64,000 nucleotides of DNA from Streptomyces sp. R28. Lineage in GTDB: Bacteria > Actinomycetota > Actinomycetes > Streptomycetales > Streptomycetaceae. The notes under the pieces are model-generated. The model worked only from the letters and a program-made list of their open reading frames with translations. It did not search any database and was not told the DNA's origin. Both the position numbers and the translations under genes were made by a program. Shown piece after piece: positions 54,939-64,000 of the stretch (the first letter of the stretch is position 1; each line of letters opens with the position of its first letter). The stretch is taken from assembly GCF_041052385.1 (NCBI RefSeq), contig NZ_CP163439.1:9475001-9539000 (forward strand), written 5' to 3'.

Positions 54939-54942
<4 letters not shown>

Positions 54943-57269
54943 CAGCGCCCCCCGCCACGCAGGCGGTGCGCCGCCGCGTCACCGTGCGCGGCACGGTGCA
55001 GGGCGTGGGCTTCCGCCCGTACGTGCACCGCCTGGCCACCGACCTGACGCTGTCCGGGTTCGTCAGCAACACGGCGTACGGCGTGCTCATCGAGGTGGAG
55101 GGCCCACCGGACGGCGTCGACCGCTTCTGCGACCGGCTGGCCGACGAGCCTCCGCCGCTGGCCGCCGTCATCGGCATCGGTGTCGAGGACGTGCCCGTCA
55201 CGGGAGCCGACGACGCCTTCGCGATCCGCTCCACCGAGCAGTCCCCGGGCCGCACGCTGCTCCCACCCGACACCGCGACCTGCGCCGACTGCCTGCGTGA
55301 GCTGGCCGACCCGGGGGACCGCCGACACCGGCACCCCTTCGTCACCTGCACCCACTGCGGGCCCCGCTTCACCATCGCCACCGCGATGCCGTACGACCGG
55401 GCGGCCACCACCATGAGCGGCTTCCCGATGTGTCCCGCCTGCGCCCGGGAGTACGGCGATCCCGGCGACCGCCGCTTCCACGCCCAGCCCGTGGCGTGCC
55501 CCCACTGCGGCCCCCGGGTGCGCCTGGTGCCCGCGGCCGGCAGCGGCATCCGCCCCGCCCGTGACGCCGACGCGCTCACGGTGGCCCGGGCGCTGCTGGC
55601 CGCCGGACGGATCGTCGCCGTGAAGGGCCTCGGCGGCTACCACCTGGCGTGCGACGCCACCGACGCACGGGCCGTCGACGCACTGCGCACCCGCAAGGCC
55701 CGGGGCGGCAAGCCCTTCGCGGTGATGTGCGCGGATCTCACCGACGCGGAGCGGCACTCCGTGGTCTCCGCGGCCGAGCGCGCCGCCCTCACCGGGCCCC
55801 GGCGCCCCATCGTCCTGTTGCGCCGACGCCCGTCGAACCTCGCCTCCGGCGTGTGCCCCGGCAGCCCCCACCTCGGCGTGATGCTGCCCTACACCCCCGT
55901 ACACACCCTGCTGTTCGGGCTGCCCGGCGATCCTCCGGGCCCCCGGGTGCTGGTCATGACCAGCGGCAACCGCTCGGGGGAGCCGATCGTCACGGACGAC
56001 GACGAGGCGCTCACGCGGCTGGCCGGACTGGCCGACGCCTGGCTCGCCCACGACCGTGTCATCGCCTCGCCGTGCGACGACTCCCTGCTGCGGGTACGCC
56101 CCGACGGCACCGAACAGGTGCTGCGCCGCTCCCGCGGGTACGTGCCCCGACCGGTGCGTCTGCCGGTCGCGCTGCGTCCCGCCCTCGCGGTGGGCGGCGA
56201 TCTGAAGAACGCCCTCTGCGTCGGCGAGGGCGACCAGGCCTGGTTCGCGCCGCACATCGGCGACATGGGCGACCTGGCCACCCTGGAGGCCGTGCGGCGG
56301 GCGGAGTCGCACCTGCGGCGCCTGACCGGGGTGAGCCCAGAACTCGTCGCCGCCGACCGGCACCCTGGCTACCACTCGTCGCGGTGGGCCCGGCAGCACG
56401 CTCTCCAACTCCCCTGTTCCACCCCCGTGTTCGTCCAGCACCACCACGCGCACCTCGCCTCCACCATGGCCGAGCACGGCCTCGACGGCACCACACCCGT
56501 GATCGGCGTCGCGTTCGACGGCACCGGATACGGCGACGACGGCACCGTCTGGGGCGGCGAGATCCTGCTCGCCGACTACGCCGGTTACCGGCGCTTCGCC
56601 CATCTGACCCCCGCCCCGCTCCCCGGCGGTGACGCGGGTGTGGCCAACCCCTGCCGTCTGGCACTGGCCCGGCTGTGGGCCGCCGGTCTGCCGTGGGAGG
56701 CGGACCTGCCCAGCGTCGCCGCGTGCGAGGCCGATGAACTCGCCGTGTTGGAACGGCAGTTGACGCGCGATGTGGCGTGCGTGAGGACCTCCAGCATGGG
56801 ACGGCTCTTCGACGCCGTGTCCTCCCTCGCGGGCGTGTGCCATCGCGCGGGTTACGAGGCCCAGGCAGCCGTGGAGTTGGAGGCCGCGGCCGCCGCTGCC
56901 TGGGGTGCCGACAGCACGGCGTACGCCTTCGGCATCGGTCGCGCGGGATGCGACCCGGCACCCGTGCTGAGCGCTCTCGTCGCCGACCTGCGGCGAGGCA
57001 CCCCGCCACCGGTGATCGCCGCGCGCTTCCACCGTGGCGTGGCACGGGCCGTCGCGGAGATCTGCCGGCACGCACGCCGGGCCACCGGCCTGACCACCGT
57101 CGCCCTGAGCGGCGGGGTCTTCGCCAACGCGCTGCTGGACCAGGAGTGCACGGCGCTGCTGGCCGACGACGGCTTCGCGGTACTGCGGCACGGCGAAGTC
57201 CCGCCGAACGACGGCGGGTTGGCCCTCGGCCAGCTGGTGGTCGCGGCACACGAACGACAGAAGGAGTGA
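54939..57269 (+). CDS. hypF: Carbamoyltransferase HypF
   Basis: 776-residue protein that converts carbamoyl phosphate to the thiocarboxamide handed to HypE, the source of the cyanide ligands. Domains in order: acylphosphatase (RRRVTVRGTVQGVGFRPYVH, about 10-95), two zinc ribbons (CADCLRELADPGDRRHRHPF and CPACAREYGDPGDRRFHAQP), YrdC-like (about 205-385, VKGLGGYHLACDATD) and Kae1-like (about 400-765, HHHAHLASTMAEHG and GVAFDGTGYGDDGTVWGGE). The GTG at 54939 overlaps the hypB stop by four bases (GTGA). Confidence 0.97.
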
Positions 57270-57272
57270 CCC

Positions 57273-57590
57273 ATGTGTCTGGCAGTGCCCGGCAAGGTCG
57301 TGTCCATCGACGACAGCGCCGATCCGCTCACCGGGCTGATCGACTTCGGTGGAGTGCAGAAGCAGGCGTGTCTGGAATACGTCTCCGACGTGCGGGTCGG
57401 TGAGTACGTCATCGTGCACGTCGGCTTCGCGCTGCAGCGCCTGGACGAGGAGTCGGCGCTCGCCTCCCTGAAGCTCTTCGAGGAACTGGGACTGCTGGAG
57501 GAGGAGTTCGGCGACGCCTGGCAGCAGGCGGCACGGGACGCGGGAGCCGCCGCCGTGACCGAGGAACCCCGAGAGAGCGAGGCCCGGTGA
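57273..57590 (+). CDS. hypC: Hydrogenase assembly chaperone HypC
   Basis: HypC/HybG-type chaperone of 105 residues. The N-terminal MCLAVPGKVVSIDD has the essential Cys2 that holds the Fe(CN)2CO unit with HypD. VGEYVIVHVGFALQRLDEE is the conserved core. The tail is about 20 residues longer than in E. coli HypC and acidic. It starts 3 bases after hypF and overlaps hypD by ATGA-type coupling (GTGA at 57587). Confidence 0.96.
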   Translation: MCLAVPGKVVSIDDSADPLTGLIDFGGVQKQACLEYVSDVRVGEYVIVHVGFALQRLDEESALASLKLFEELGLLEEEFGDAWQQAARDAGAAAVTEEPRESEAR

Positions 57591-58729
57591 AGTACATCGA
57601 CGAGTTCAACGACCCCGAGCTGGCACGGCGGCTGCTGGACGAGATCGGCGCCACCGCCACCCGGCCCTGGGCCCTGATGGAGGTGTGCGGCGGGCAGACC
57701 CACTCCATCATCCGGCACGGCATCGACCAACTCCTGCCCGAACAGGTGGAGTTGATCCACGGCCCCGGCTGCCCCGTCTGCGTCACCCCGCTGGACGTCA
57801 TCGACCAGGCACTGGAGATCGCCTCACGCCCCGGCGTGATCTTCTGCTCCTTCGGTGACATGCTGCGCGTCCCGGGCACCGACCGCGACCTGTTCCGGGT
57901 CAAGGGCGAGGGCGGCGACGTACGCGTGGTCTACTCGCCGCTCGACGCCCTGGAGCTGGCCCGCCGCAACCCGGACCGAGAAGTGGTGTTCTTCGCCATC
58001 GGCTTCGAGACCACCGCCCCCGCCAACGCGATGGCCGTGCACCAGGCCCGCCGCCTGGGCCTGACCAACTTCAGCCTCCTGGTGTCGCATGTGCGGGTGC
58101 CCCCGGCCATCGAGGCCATCATGACGGCCCCCTCCTGCCGGGTGCAGGGCTTCCTGGCCGCCGGGCATGTGTGCAGCGTGATGGGCACGGCCGAGTACCC
58201 CGAACTCGCCGAGCGGTTCCGCGTACCGCTCGTGGTGACCGGCTTCGAACCGCTGGACATCCTCGAGGGCATCCGCCGCGCGGTGCGCCAACTGGAGCGC
58301 GGTGAGCACCGGGTGGAGAACGCGTACGCGCGCGCCGTGCGCGAGGACGGCAACCCGGCCGCCGTACGCATGATCGAGGAGGTGTTCGAGGTCACCGACC
58401 GGAACTGGCGCGGTATCGGGCCCATCCCGCTGAGCGGCTGGCGGCTGACCGAGGCGTTTCGCGCGTACGACGCCGAGCACCGCTTCGACGTCGCCGACAT
58501 CCGCACCGAGGAGCCCGCCGAGTGCCGCGCCGGCGAGGTGCTCCAGGGGCTGATCAAGCCGACCGAGTGCGCCGCGTTCGGCACCACCTGCACCCCGCGC
58601 ACCCCGCTCGGCGCGACCATGGTCTCCAGCGAGGGCGCCTGCGCCGCCTACTACCTGTACCGCCGGATGAACGGCCCGACGCCGCAGGCCACCCACGCCG
58701 TCCGCGAGGAGATGAACCCCGTTGCCTGA
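57587..58729 (+). CDS. hypD: Hydrogenase formation protein HypD
   Basis: 380-residue 4Fe-4S protein that builds the Fe(CN)2CO group with HypC. Conserved motifs are MEVCGGQTHSIIRHG, HGPGCPVCVTP and FCSFGDMLRVPG. FFAIGFETTAPANA, FLAAGHVCSVMG and GFEPLDILEGI follow. The cluster-binding cysteines appear at the C-terminus in FGTTCTPRTPLGATMVSSEG followed by ACAAYYLYRR. GTG start at 57587. It overlaps the start of hypE by 8 bases. Confidence 0.97.
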   Translation: MKYIDEFNDPELARRLLDEIGATATRPWALMEVCGGQTHSIIRHGIDQLLPEQVELIHGPGCPVCVTPLDVIDQALEIASRPGVIFCSFGDMLRVPGTDRDLFRVKGEGGDVRVVYSPLDALELARRNPDREVVFFAIGFETTAPANAMAVHQARRLGLTNFSLLVSHVRVPPAIEAIMTAPSCRVQGFLAAGHVCSVMGTAEYPELAERFRVPLVVTGFEPLDILEGIRRAVRQLERGEHRVENAYARAVREDGNPAAVRMIEEVFEVTDRNWRGIGPIPLSGWRLTEAFRAYDAEHRFDVADIRTEEPAECRAGEVLQGLIKPTECAAFGTTCTPRTPLGATMVSSEGACAAYYLYRRMNGPTPQATHAVREEMNPVA

Positions 58730-59792
58730 ACTCGCCGACACGACCGTCGACCCCGCGAACTGGACCTGCCCCGCCCCACTGCGCGACCAGCCCGTCGTGG
58801 TGATGGGACACGGCGGAGGCGGAGCCCTGTCCGCCGAGCTGATGGAGCAGATCTTCGCCCCCGCCTACGGCAACGCCACCCTCGCCGCACTCGCCGACTC
58901 CGCCGTCCTCGAACTCGGCGGCGCCCGGCTGGCGTTCTCCACCGACGCCTACGTGGTCAGGCCGCTGTTCTTCCCCGGCGGCAGCCTCGGCGACCTCGCG
59001 GTCAACGGCACCGTCAACGACCTGGCGATGAGCGGCGCCCGGCCCGCCTACCTGTCCGCCGCCTTCGTACTGGAAGAGGGCGTGGAGCTGACCGTCGTCG
59101 AGCGGATCGCGCACGCCATGGGCGCGGCGGCCCAGGCGGCCGGGGTCGTCGTGGCCACGGGCGACACCAAGGTGGTGGAGTCCGGGCACGGCGACGGCGT
59201 GTACGTCACCACCGCCGGGGTGGGACTCGTCCCCGAGGGCGTGGACATCCGGCCCCAGCGGGCCCGGCCCGGCGACGCCGTCATCGTCAGCGGTCCGATC
59301 GGTCTGCACGGCGTGGCGATCATGAGCGTGCGGGAGGGGCTGGAGTTCGGCGTCGAGATCGCCAGCGACACCGCGCCGCTGGCTGACCTCGTGGCGGCGA
59401 TGCTGGCGGTCACCCCGGACGTCCATGTGCTGCGCGACCCCACCCGGGGCGGTCTGGCCGCGTCCCTCAACGAGATCGCCCGCGCCTCGGGCACCGGCGT
59501 CCGGTTGCGGGAGCGGGCCATCCCGGTTCCGGACGCCGTCGCGAACGCCTGCGGCTTCCTGGGGCTCGACCCTCTCTACGTCGCCAACGAGGGCCGGCTC
59601 GTCGCGTTCGTGCCCCCTGCGGCGGCGGAGGAGGTCCTCGCGGCCATGCGCGCCCACCCGCAGGGCACCGGCGCCACGCTGATCGGGGAGTGCGTCACCG
59701 AGCACCCCGGCATGGTCGTGGTCGCCACCGGCCTCGGCGGCACCCGGGTGGTGGACCTGCCGCTCGGTGAGCAGTTGCCGCGGATCTGCTGA
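58722..59792 (+). CDS. hypE: Hydrogenase expression/formation protein HypE
   Basis: 356-residue PurM-like ATPase that dehydrates the thiocarboxamide on its C-terminal Cys to a thiocyanate, the CN donor. GHGGGGALSAELMEQIF, STDAYVVRPLFFPGGSLGDL and VNDLAMSGARPAYLS are seen. The C-terminus ends PRIC, the exact modified motif. The start codon is TTG at 58722 inside hypD, with AGGAG upstream. The maturation operon ends here and is followed by a strong hairpin. Confidence 0.97.
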   Translation: MPELADTTVDPANWTCPAPLRDQPVVVMGHGGGGALSAELMEQIFAPAYGNATLAALADSAVLELGGARLAFSTDAYVVRPLFFPGGSLGDLAVNGTVNDLAMSGARPAYLSAAFVLEEGVELTVVERIAHAMGAAAQAAGVVVATGDTKVVESGHGDGVYVTTAGVGLVPEGVDIRPQRARPGDAVIVSGPIGLHGVAIMSVREGLEFGVEIASDTAPLADLVAAMLAVTPDVHVLRDPTRGGLAASLNEIARASGTGVRLRERAIPVPDAVANACGFLGLDPLYVANEGRLVAFVPPAAAEEVLAAMRAHPQGTGATLIGECVTEHPGMVVVATGLGGTRVVDLPLGEQLPRIC

Positions 59793-59797
59793 TCCGA

Positions 59798-59842
59798 ACA
59801 CACCGGGCCCCGGCGGAGCACTCCGCCGGGGCCCGGTGTGTG
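59798..59842. terminator. Bidirectional terminator between hypE and hypA
   Basis: Arms of about 20 bases (CACCGGGCCCCGGCGGAG against CTCCGCCGGGGCCCGGTG) meet at a small loop around 59817-59822. The two operons converge here; the hypA stop is at 59843. Confidence 0.85.
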
Positions 59843-60181
59843 TCAGTCGATCCCGATGATCTCCAGTTCCCGGCCGCTGCGCAGCTCCGTGGAGGGCTGG
59901 TCGCAGCGCGGGCACCAGAAGAACGGCGGCATGCCCACCGGGAACTCCTTGGCGCACGGGCCGCAGTAGGCCTGCGCGGGGACCTCCTCGACCACGAGCC
60001 GGGCGGCGGCGAGGGGGGTGCCGTCGCGGGCCACCTCGAAGGCGAAGTCCAGCGCGTCGGGGACGACTCCCGCCAGCTCGCCGACCCGGACGGTCACCGC
60101 CGAGACGGTGTCCGTCCCCTCGGCCCGGGCGAGTTCGTCGGCCCGCTCGATGATCGCCGTCGCGATCGACAACTCGTGCAC
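59843..60181 (-). CDS. hypA: Hydrogenase nickel chaperone HypA
   Basis: 112-residue Ni-delivery protein. The Ni site is the N-terminal HELSIATAI (His2, GTG start codon at 60181). The zinc-ribbon is CGPCAKEFPVGMPPFFWCPRC, two CxxC motifs. RSGRELEIIGID ends the chain, a standard HypA C-terminus. It is last in the minus-strand structural operon, away from hypB-F. Confidence 0.96.
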   Translation of the reverse strand: MHELSIATAIIERADELARAEGTDTVSAVTVRVGELAGVVPDALDFAFEVARDGTPLAAARLVVEEVPAQAYCGPCAKEFPVGMPPFFWCPRCDQPSTELRSGRELEIIGID

Positions 60182-60188
60182 GGCCGGC

Positions 60189-60383
60189 TCACGGGTAGCG
60201 GCGGCCCGCGCGCAGGCCGCCGGCCATCCGCCAGATCCGCATCTCGCGCCGCAGGCTCGGGAACTCCCGGACGAACAGTGCCACGGCCACAGCACCGGCC
60301 AGAGCGGCCTCGGCCATCAGCACCCGTTGCCCGGTCCTCCCGGCTTCCGCGACAGCCGTTCTCCCTGCTGGTTGGACCTTCAT
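60189..60383 (-). CDS. Small membrane-anchored protein in hydrogenase operon
   Basis: 64-residue protein with one hydrophobic segment (AEAALAGAVAVALFVREF) and a basic tail RREMRIWRMAGGLRAGRRYP. The start ATG at 60383 follows AGGGAG. Such small proteins recur next to group 1h hydrogenase genes in Streptomyces, but no role is known to me. It might anchor or guide the hydrogenase to the membrane. Confidence 0.7.
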   Translation of the reverse strand: MKVQPAGRTAVAEAGRTGQRVLMAEAALAGAVAVALFVREFPSLRREMRIWRMAGGLRAGRRYP

Positions 60384-60405
60384 TCAGACGACTCCCTGTC
60401 GTTCC

Positions 60406-60612
60406 TCATCCCGGCGGGATGTTCGGCATGACGTCCAGGAGAGCGTCGTACCGCTTCCAATGGATCCCGGTGGAGCGGCGCGCGTCGGCGGTGCCGTCCT
60501 TGTGGTGCCCTCTCTGGTGCTCGTACGGCCCTGTGTTGCCCTGGTGCATACCGCGCACATGCCCGGTCGAGTCGGGCTTGGCCTGGGGTCGGCCGACCCT
60601 GATGCTGCCCAT
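60406..60612 (-). CDS. Small hydrophilic protein in hydrogenase operon
   Basis: 68-residue protein rich in His, Gly and Arg (STGHVRGMHQGNTGPYEHQR, STGIHWKRYDALLDVMPNIP). The ATG at 60612 has a perfect GGAAGGAG site. Seven histidines may bind a metal. The N-terminal GSIRVGRPQAKPD is not recognised. It lies between the DUF5947 gene and the membrane-anchored one. Confidence 0.72.
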   Translation of the reverse strand: MGSIRVGRPQAKPDSTGHVRGMHQGNTGPYEHQRGHHKDGTADARRSTGIHWKRYDALLDVMPNIPPG

Positions 60613-60656
60613 GGGGTGCTCTCCTTCCTCGCCTCCGTGCAACGGAGGGCTCGGGT

Positions 60657-61253
60657 TCACGGCCGCTCGGTGAGATCCTCGAAGAACCGCTCGACGGCCG
60701 GCCAGACACGGCCGCCGCCGGACAGGCCCTGCCATTCCCTGCGTACGACGGCGACCATCCGGTAGCAGTCGTCGACGGGCACGATCCAGTGGTGGTCGAG
60801 GCCGTGCACGGTGTTCACGAGCAGGGCCTCCACGTCCGGTGCCACGGAGGCCAGCTGCGGACACGCCGCGACCATCCGCTGCCAGGCAGCCGCGTCCACC
60901 TCCCATCGCATGGCCCCAGCCGGGCTCGGGCCCTCGGCGGTGACCGTGCCGTCGGCCCGGGGCACGAAGAAGACGAGGCCCACGGGCACGCCCAGGACCT
61001 CAGTGTCCACCCGGGGGAGCCGGATCCGCCTGCGGGGAACGAGCCGGTGGCGCCCCTCGCCCGCGCCGCTGTCGGCGAACAGCACCGAGCAGGGGCCGCA
61101 GGCGCAGCGCACCTGCTCTTCTGCGGTGTCGTACAGGTGAGCGTGCTCGTCGGGCACCGGCGCGGCGCACAGGTCACACCGCTCCGCGTCGGCCGTCGCG
61201 GTCAGGTCGGCCGAGGAGCGGATGAGGCGGGCCAGGGCGCCGTCCGTGGTCAC
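60657..61253 (-). CDS. DUF5947 family protein
   Basis: 198-residue protein that I assign to DUF5947, typical of actinobacterial hydrogenase loci. A cysteine pair and a CxCxxC set near the N-terminus (ERCDLCAAPVPDEHAH, then VRCACGPCSVLF) may hold a zinc or iron-sulfur site. The GTG start at 61253 overlaps the NifU-like stop at 61250. The role is unknown; a part in large-subunit maturation or in a redox link is plausible. Confidence 0.8.
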   Translation of the reverse strand: MTTDGALARLIRSSADLTATADAERCDLCAAPVPDEHAHLYDTAEEQVRCACGPCSVLFADSGAGEGRHRLVPRRRIRLPRVDTEVLGVPVGLVFFVPRADGTVTAEGPSPAGAMRWEVDAAAWQRMVAACPQLASVAPDVEALLVNTVHGLDHHWIVPVDDCYRMVAVVRREWQGLSGGGRVWPAVERFFEDLTERP

Positions 61254-61825
61254 CGTGCTCCTCGGCGGGTCAGGGTGGTCAGCGGGACGAATGCCGGAGC
61301 GGCGGCCCGCACCGGCTCCGCGTCGGTCCGTACCGGCTCCACGGCGGTGAGCTCCGGAGCGACGGCGAGCACCGCCTCCCGGACCACGGCGGTGACGTCG
61401 GCCGATCCTGAGCCGCACCCGGAACCACAACCGCCGCCCGCCGTCAGCCGGAGCTGGCCCACTTCACCCTCCACGCCCGCCCACTCCACGTCGCCGCCGC
61501 GTTCGCGCACGGCGGGCCGCAGCCGTTCGACCGCGCGGGCCGCCCGGCGCTCGACGGGCTCCGGGTGGACGTTGTGCAGCACCAGCAGATGCCCCAACAG
61601 CTCGTCGTCGGCGAGGCGTTCGGCCAGCTGCCCGTCCGCGAGGTCCATGACCCGGGCCAGCGCCTCGCCGTAGACCTCGGTGAGCAGCCGTACGGACTCG
61701 ACGGCGGAGCGGGTGATGGGCCCTGGTGCGGCCTCGAGGCCTTCCAGCAGCTCGTCGAGCCGGGCCAGCCGGGCCTCGACGGCCGGGTCCGCGAGCCGTC
61801 CGGCGGGGGCCTCGGACTCAGCCAT
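61250..61825 (-). CDS. NifU-like protein in hydrogenase operon
   Basis: 191-residue protein. The C-terminal half resembles the NifU/Nfu iron-sulfur scaffold (LTAGGGCGSGCGSG then SADVTAVVREAVLAVAPELTAV). The cluster motif here is CX3C (GGGCGSGCG) instead of the canonical CxxC of Nfu. The N-terminal half is helical (RLDELLEGLEAAPGPITRSA). It overlaps the large subunit stop by 8 bases. It may supply clusters to the small subunit. Confidence 0.82.
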   Translation of the reverse strand: MAESEAPAGRLADPAVEARLARLDELLEGLEAAPGPITRSAVESVRLLTEVYGEALARVMDLADGQLAERLADDELLGHLLVLHNVHPEPVERRAARAVERLRPAVRERGGDVEWAGVEGEVGQLRLTAGGGCGSGCGSGSADVTAVVREAVLAVAPELTAVEPVRTDAEPVRAAAPAFVPLTTLTRRGAR

Positions 61826-63611
61826 GGTTCGCTCCGTACGTCGGCGAGTGCAGGGTCGTCAGCGTCTTGCCCTTGCCGACGTACATGTGCACCCCGCACG
61901 GCAGACACGGGTCGAAGCTGCGGACGGTGCGCATGATGTCGACGCCCTTGAAGTCGTCCGGGCCGTTCTCCTCGAAGATCGGCTGCCCCTGGACGGCGTC
62001 CTCGTACGGGCCGGGGGTGCCGAACTTGTCGCGGGGGCTGGCGTTCCACGGGGTGGGCGGGTACGGGTGGTAGTTGGCGATCTTCTTGTCCTTGATCACC
62101 AGGTGGTGGGAGAGGACGCCGCGCACCGCCTCGTGGAAGCCGCAGCCGATCGCCTCGTCCGGCACCTCGAAGTTCTCGAAGACCTTGGTGTCGCCGGCCC
62201 GGACCAGGCCCATGGCCTCTTCCAGGAACTGCAGGGCCATGGCGGCCGCGTAGGCGACGAAGTACGGCCGGGCGCGGTCCCGTTCGAGGGTGTTGCTCCA
62301 CTTCGGGATGCGCCACTCCAGGGTCGTCTCCGGCAGCGTCTCGCCCTTGGGCAGCGAGATGCGCACGCTGTGGCCGGTGGCCTTGATGTACGGGGTTTCG
62401 ACCAGGCCGCTCAGCGCGGTCGACCACAGCCGGGCGAGCGGTCCGCCGCCGGTGTCCAGGGCGAGGTGGTCCCCGGTGCGCCCGTCGAGCCAGCGCGGGC
62501 TCATCACCCAGCTGTACTTGCCGTCGAAGTCGCGCTTCTGCGGCACCGGGACGGTGGTCTGGTTCCACGGGTGGCGCATGTCGACCGGGTTGCCCAGCGG
62601 GTCGTGGGTGACGAAGGGATCCTCGTTGACCCAGTCCTCGTAGTAGGAGCTGCCCAGCATGATGCGCAGGCCGAGGTTGATGTCGACGAGGTCGTTGGTG
62701 ACCAGCTCGCCGTCGACGATGACGCCGGGGGTGACGTACATCGCCTTGCCCCACCGGTTCATGTTCTCGTAGCGGTAGTCGACGACGTCGGGGTCCTGGA
62801 AGGCGCCCCAGCAGCCCAGCAGGATGCGGCGCCTTCCGACCTCCTCGTAGCCGGGCAGCGCCTCGTAGAAGAAGTCGAAGACGTCGTCGTTCATCGCGAC
62901 GGCCTTCTTGACGAAGTCGATGACCCGCATGAGCCGGCTGAGGTAGTCGGTGAAGACGGTCGGTTGCGGCAGCGTGCCGACACCACCGGGGTAGAGCGTG
63001 GAGGGGTGGACGTGCCGCCCCTCCATCAGGCAGAACATCTCGCGGGTGACCCGGCTGACCTTCAGGGCTTCCTTGTAGACCTCGCCCTCGAACGGGTTGA
63101 ACGCCTTCATGATGCCGGCGATCGTGCGGTAGCCGTGGATGTCCCCGCGGGGCGCGTCGGTGCGTTCGGCGCGGGCCAGCAGACCGGGGTTGGTGGCCTT
63201 GACCATCGCCTCGCAGAAGTCCACGAACACCAGGTTGTCCTGGAAGATCGTGTGGTCGAACATGTACTCGGCCGCTTCGCCGAGGTTGACGATGTGCTCG
63301 GCCAGCCGGGGCGGCTTGACGCCGTAGGCCATCTGCTGGGCGTAGTCGGAGCACGTGGTGTGGTTGTCGCCGCAGATGCCGCAGATGCGGGAGGTGATGA
63401 AGCCCGCGTCCCGCGGGTCCTTGCCCTTCATGAACACCGAGTAGCCGCGGAAGAGCGACGAGGTGCTGTGGCACTCCACGACTTCCCGGTTGGCGAAGTC
63501 GATCTTCGTGTAGATGCCCAGGTTGCCGATGATCCGGGTGATCGGATCCCAGGACATGTCCACGATCTGCGCCGGCTTGCGTCCCGTGGGCCGGGCCTCG
63601 GTTGTGGTCAT
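61818..63611 (-). CDS. hhyL: [NiFe]-hydrogenase large subunit, group 1h type
   Basis: 597-residue catalytic subunit. L1 motif RICGICGDNHTTC supplies Cys77 and Cys80. The L2 motif DPCLPCGVHMY supplies Cys569 and Cys572, so the Ni-binding set is complete. Cleavage after His575 would remove 22 residues (from MYVGKG to the C-terminus) by the endopeptidase encoded at 53528. The surroundings of L1 and L2 fit group 1h (formerly group 5), the O2-tolerant high-affinity enzymes that scavenge atmospheric H2 in Streptomyces spores and soil actinobacteria. Start at ATG 63611, 67 bases after the small subunit stop. Confidence 0.95.
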   Translation of the reverse strand: MTTTEARPTGRKPAQIVDMSWDPITRIIGNLGIYTKIDFANREVVECHSTSSLFRGYSVFMKGKDPRDAGFITSRICGICGDNHTTCSDYAQQMAYGVKPPRLAEHIVNLGEAAEYMFDHTIFQDNLVFVDFCEAMVKATNPGLLARAERTDAPRGDIHGYRTIAGIMKAFNPFEGEVYKEALKVSRVTREMFCLMEGRHVHPSTLYPGGVGTLPQPTVFTDYLSRLMRVIDFVKKAVAMNDDVFDFFYEALPGYEEVGRRRILLGCWGAFQDPDVVDYRYENMNRWGKAMYVTPGVIVDGELVTNDLVDINLGLRIMLGSSYYEDWVNEDPFVTHDPLGNPVDMRHPWNQTTVPVPQKRDFDGKYSWVMSPRWLDGRTGDHLALDTGGGPLARLWSTALSGLVETPYIKATGHSVRISLPKGETLPETTLEWRIPKWSNTLERDRARPYFVAYAAAMALQFLEEAMGLVRAGDTKVFENFEVPDEAIGCGFHEAVRGVLSHHLVIKDKKIANYHPYPPTPWNASPRDKFGTPGPYEDAVQGQPIFEENGPDDFKGVDIMRTVRSFDPCLPCGVHMYVGKGKTLTTLHSPTYGANHG

Positions 63612-63678
63612 CGCTGTTACTGCCCCTCGCTGTCGGTCGGTGTCCGTAGGTCCCTGGTGGGGTGGGTGTCGCGCGGTG

Positions 63679-64000
<322 letters not shown>

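Overview
The window is from a high-GC actinomycete, most probably a Streptomyces. The evidence is roughly 70% or more GC with very strong third-position bias, frequent GTG starts, two DUF574-type SAM methyltransferases, a DUF6243 protein, a SpoIIE-type phosphatase, a RICIN-tailed secretome and an aerobic-type [NiFe]-hydrogenase. No sequence search was run; all names come from reading motifs and gene order.

1-6.8 kb: the end of a sugar ABC transporter permease, then three glycoside hydrolases: GH51 arabinofuranosidase, a secreted GH43 exo-1,3-galactanase-like enzyme with a RICIN domain, and a Tat-exported GH95 with a RICIN domain. Together they look like a locus for plant arabinogalactan side chains and backbone.

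6.8-16 kb: an eroded stretch. It holds remnants of an IS5-type transposase, an ISL3-type transposase, a tyrosine recombinase, a WD40 protein and an FAD oxidoreductase. Between them lie a P450 whose K-helix ExxR has become ExxC, a membrane protein, a stand-alone RNase J, and an ECF sigma factor with a SnoaL-like tail.

16-26.5 kb: a minus-strand group with a lipoprotein, a DUF574 methyltransferase, a glutamine-synthetase-like ligase and an amidohydrolase (these two match the two halves of fungal FluG / plant NodGS) and a NUDIX protein. Next comes a MacB/FtsX-type ABC system with a NarL-type response regulator and a divergent histidine kinase.

26.5-33.6 kb: a tightly packed catabolic-looking operon: XRE-cupin regulator, M24 creatinase/DddP-like protein, E1 alpha and beta of a thiamine-dependent dehydrogenase without E2/E3, an ATZ/TRZ-type amidohydrolase, a bicupin and an SDR lacking the catalytic Tyr and Lys. 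I know of no described pathway with this set, and it is the best candidate here for an undescribed system.

33.6-51.7 kb: mostly housekeeping and accessory single genes. They include a second DUF574 methyltransferase, an HhH-GPD glycosylase-like protein, Dps, a lipase-like hydrolase, thiolase, a TauE/SafE permease, a HAD phosphatase, a secreted alpha/beta hydrolase, cobK and cobF flanking a DHA2-type MFS exporter, tRNA-Pro(GGG), and a giant hybrid kinase-receiver-SpoIIE phosphatase.

51.8-64 kb: a hydrogenase island. A plus-strand maturation operon (hypX, endopeptidase, hypB, hypF, hypC, hypD, hypE) converges at a strong bidirectional hairpin on a minus-strand structural operon (small subunit, large subunit, NifU-like, DUF5947, two small proteins, hypA). 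The large subunit motifs fit the group 1h, high-affinity atmospheric H2-oxidising uptake hydrogenases. The small subunit gene runs off the right edge.
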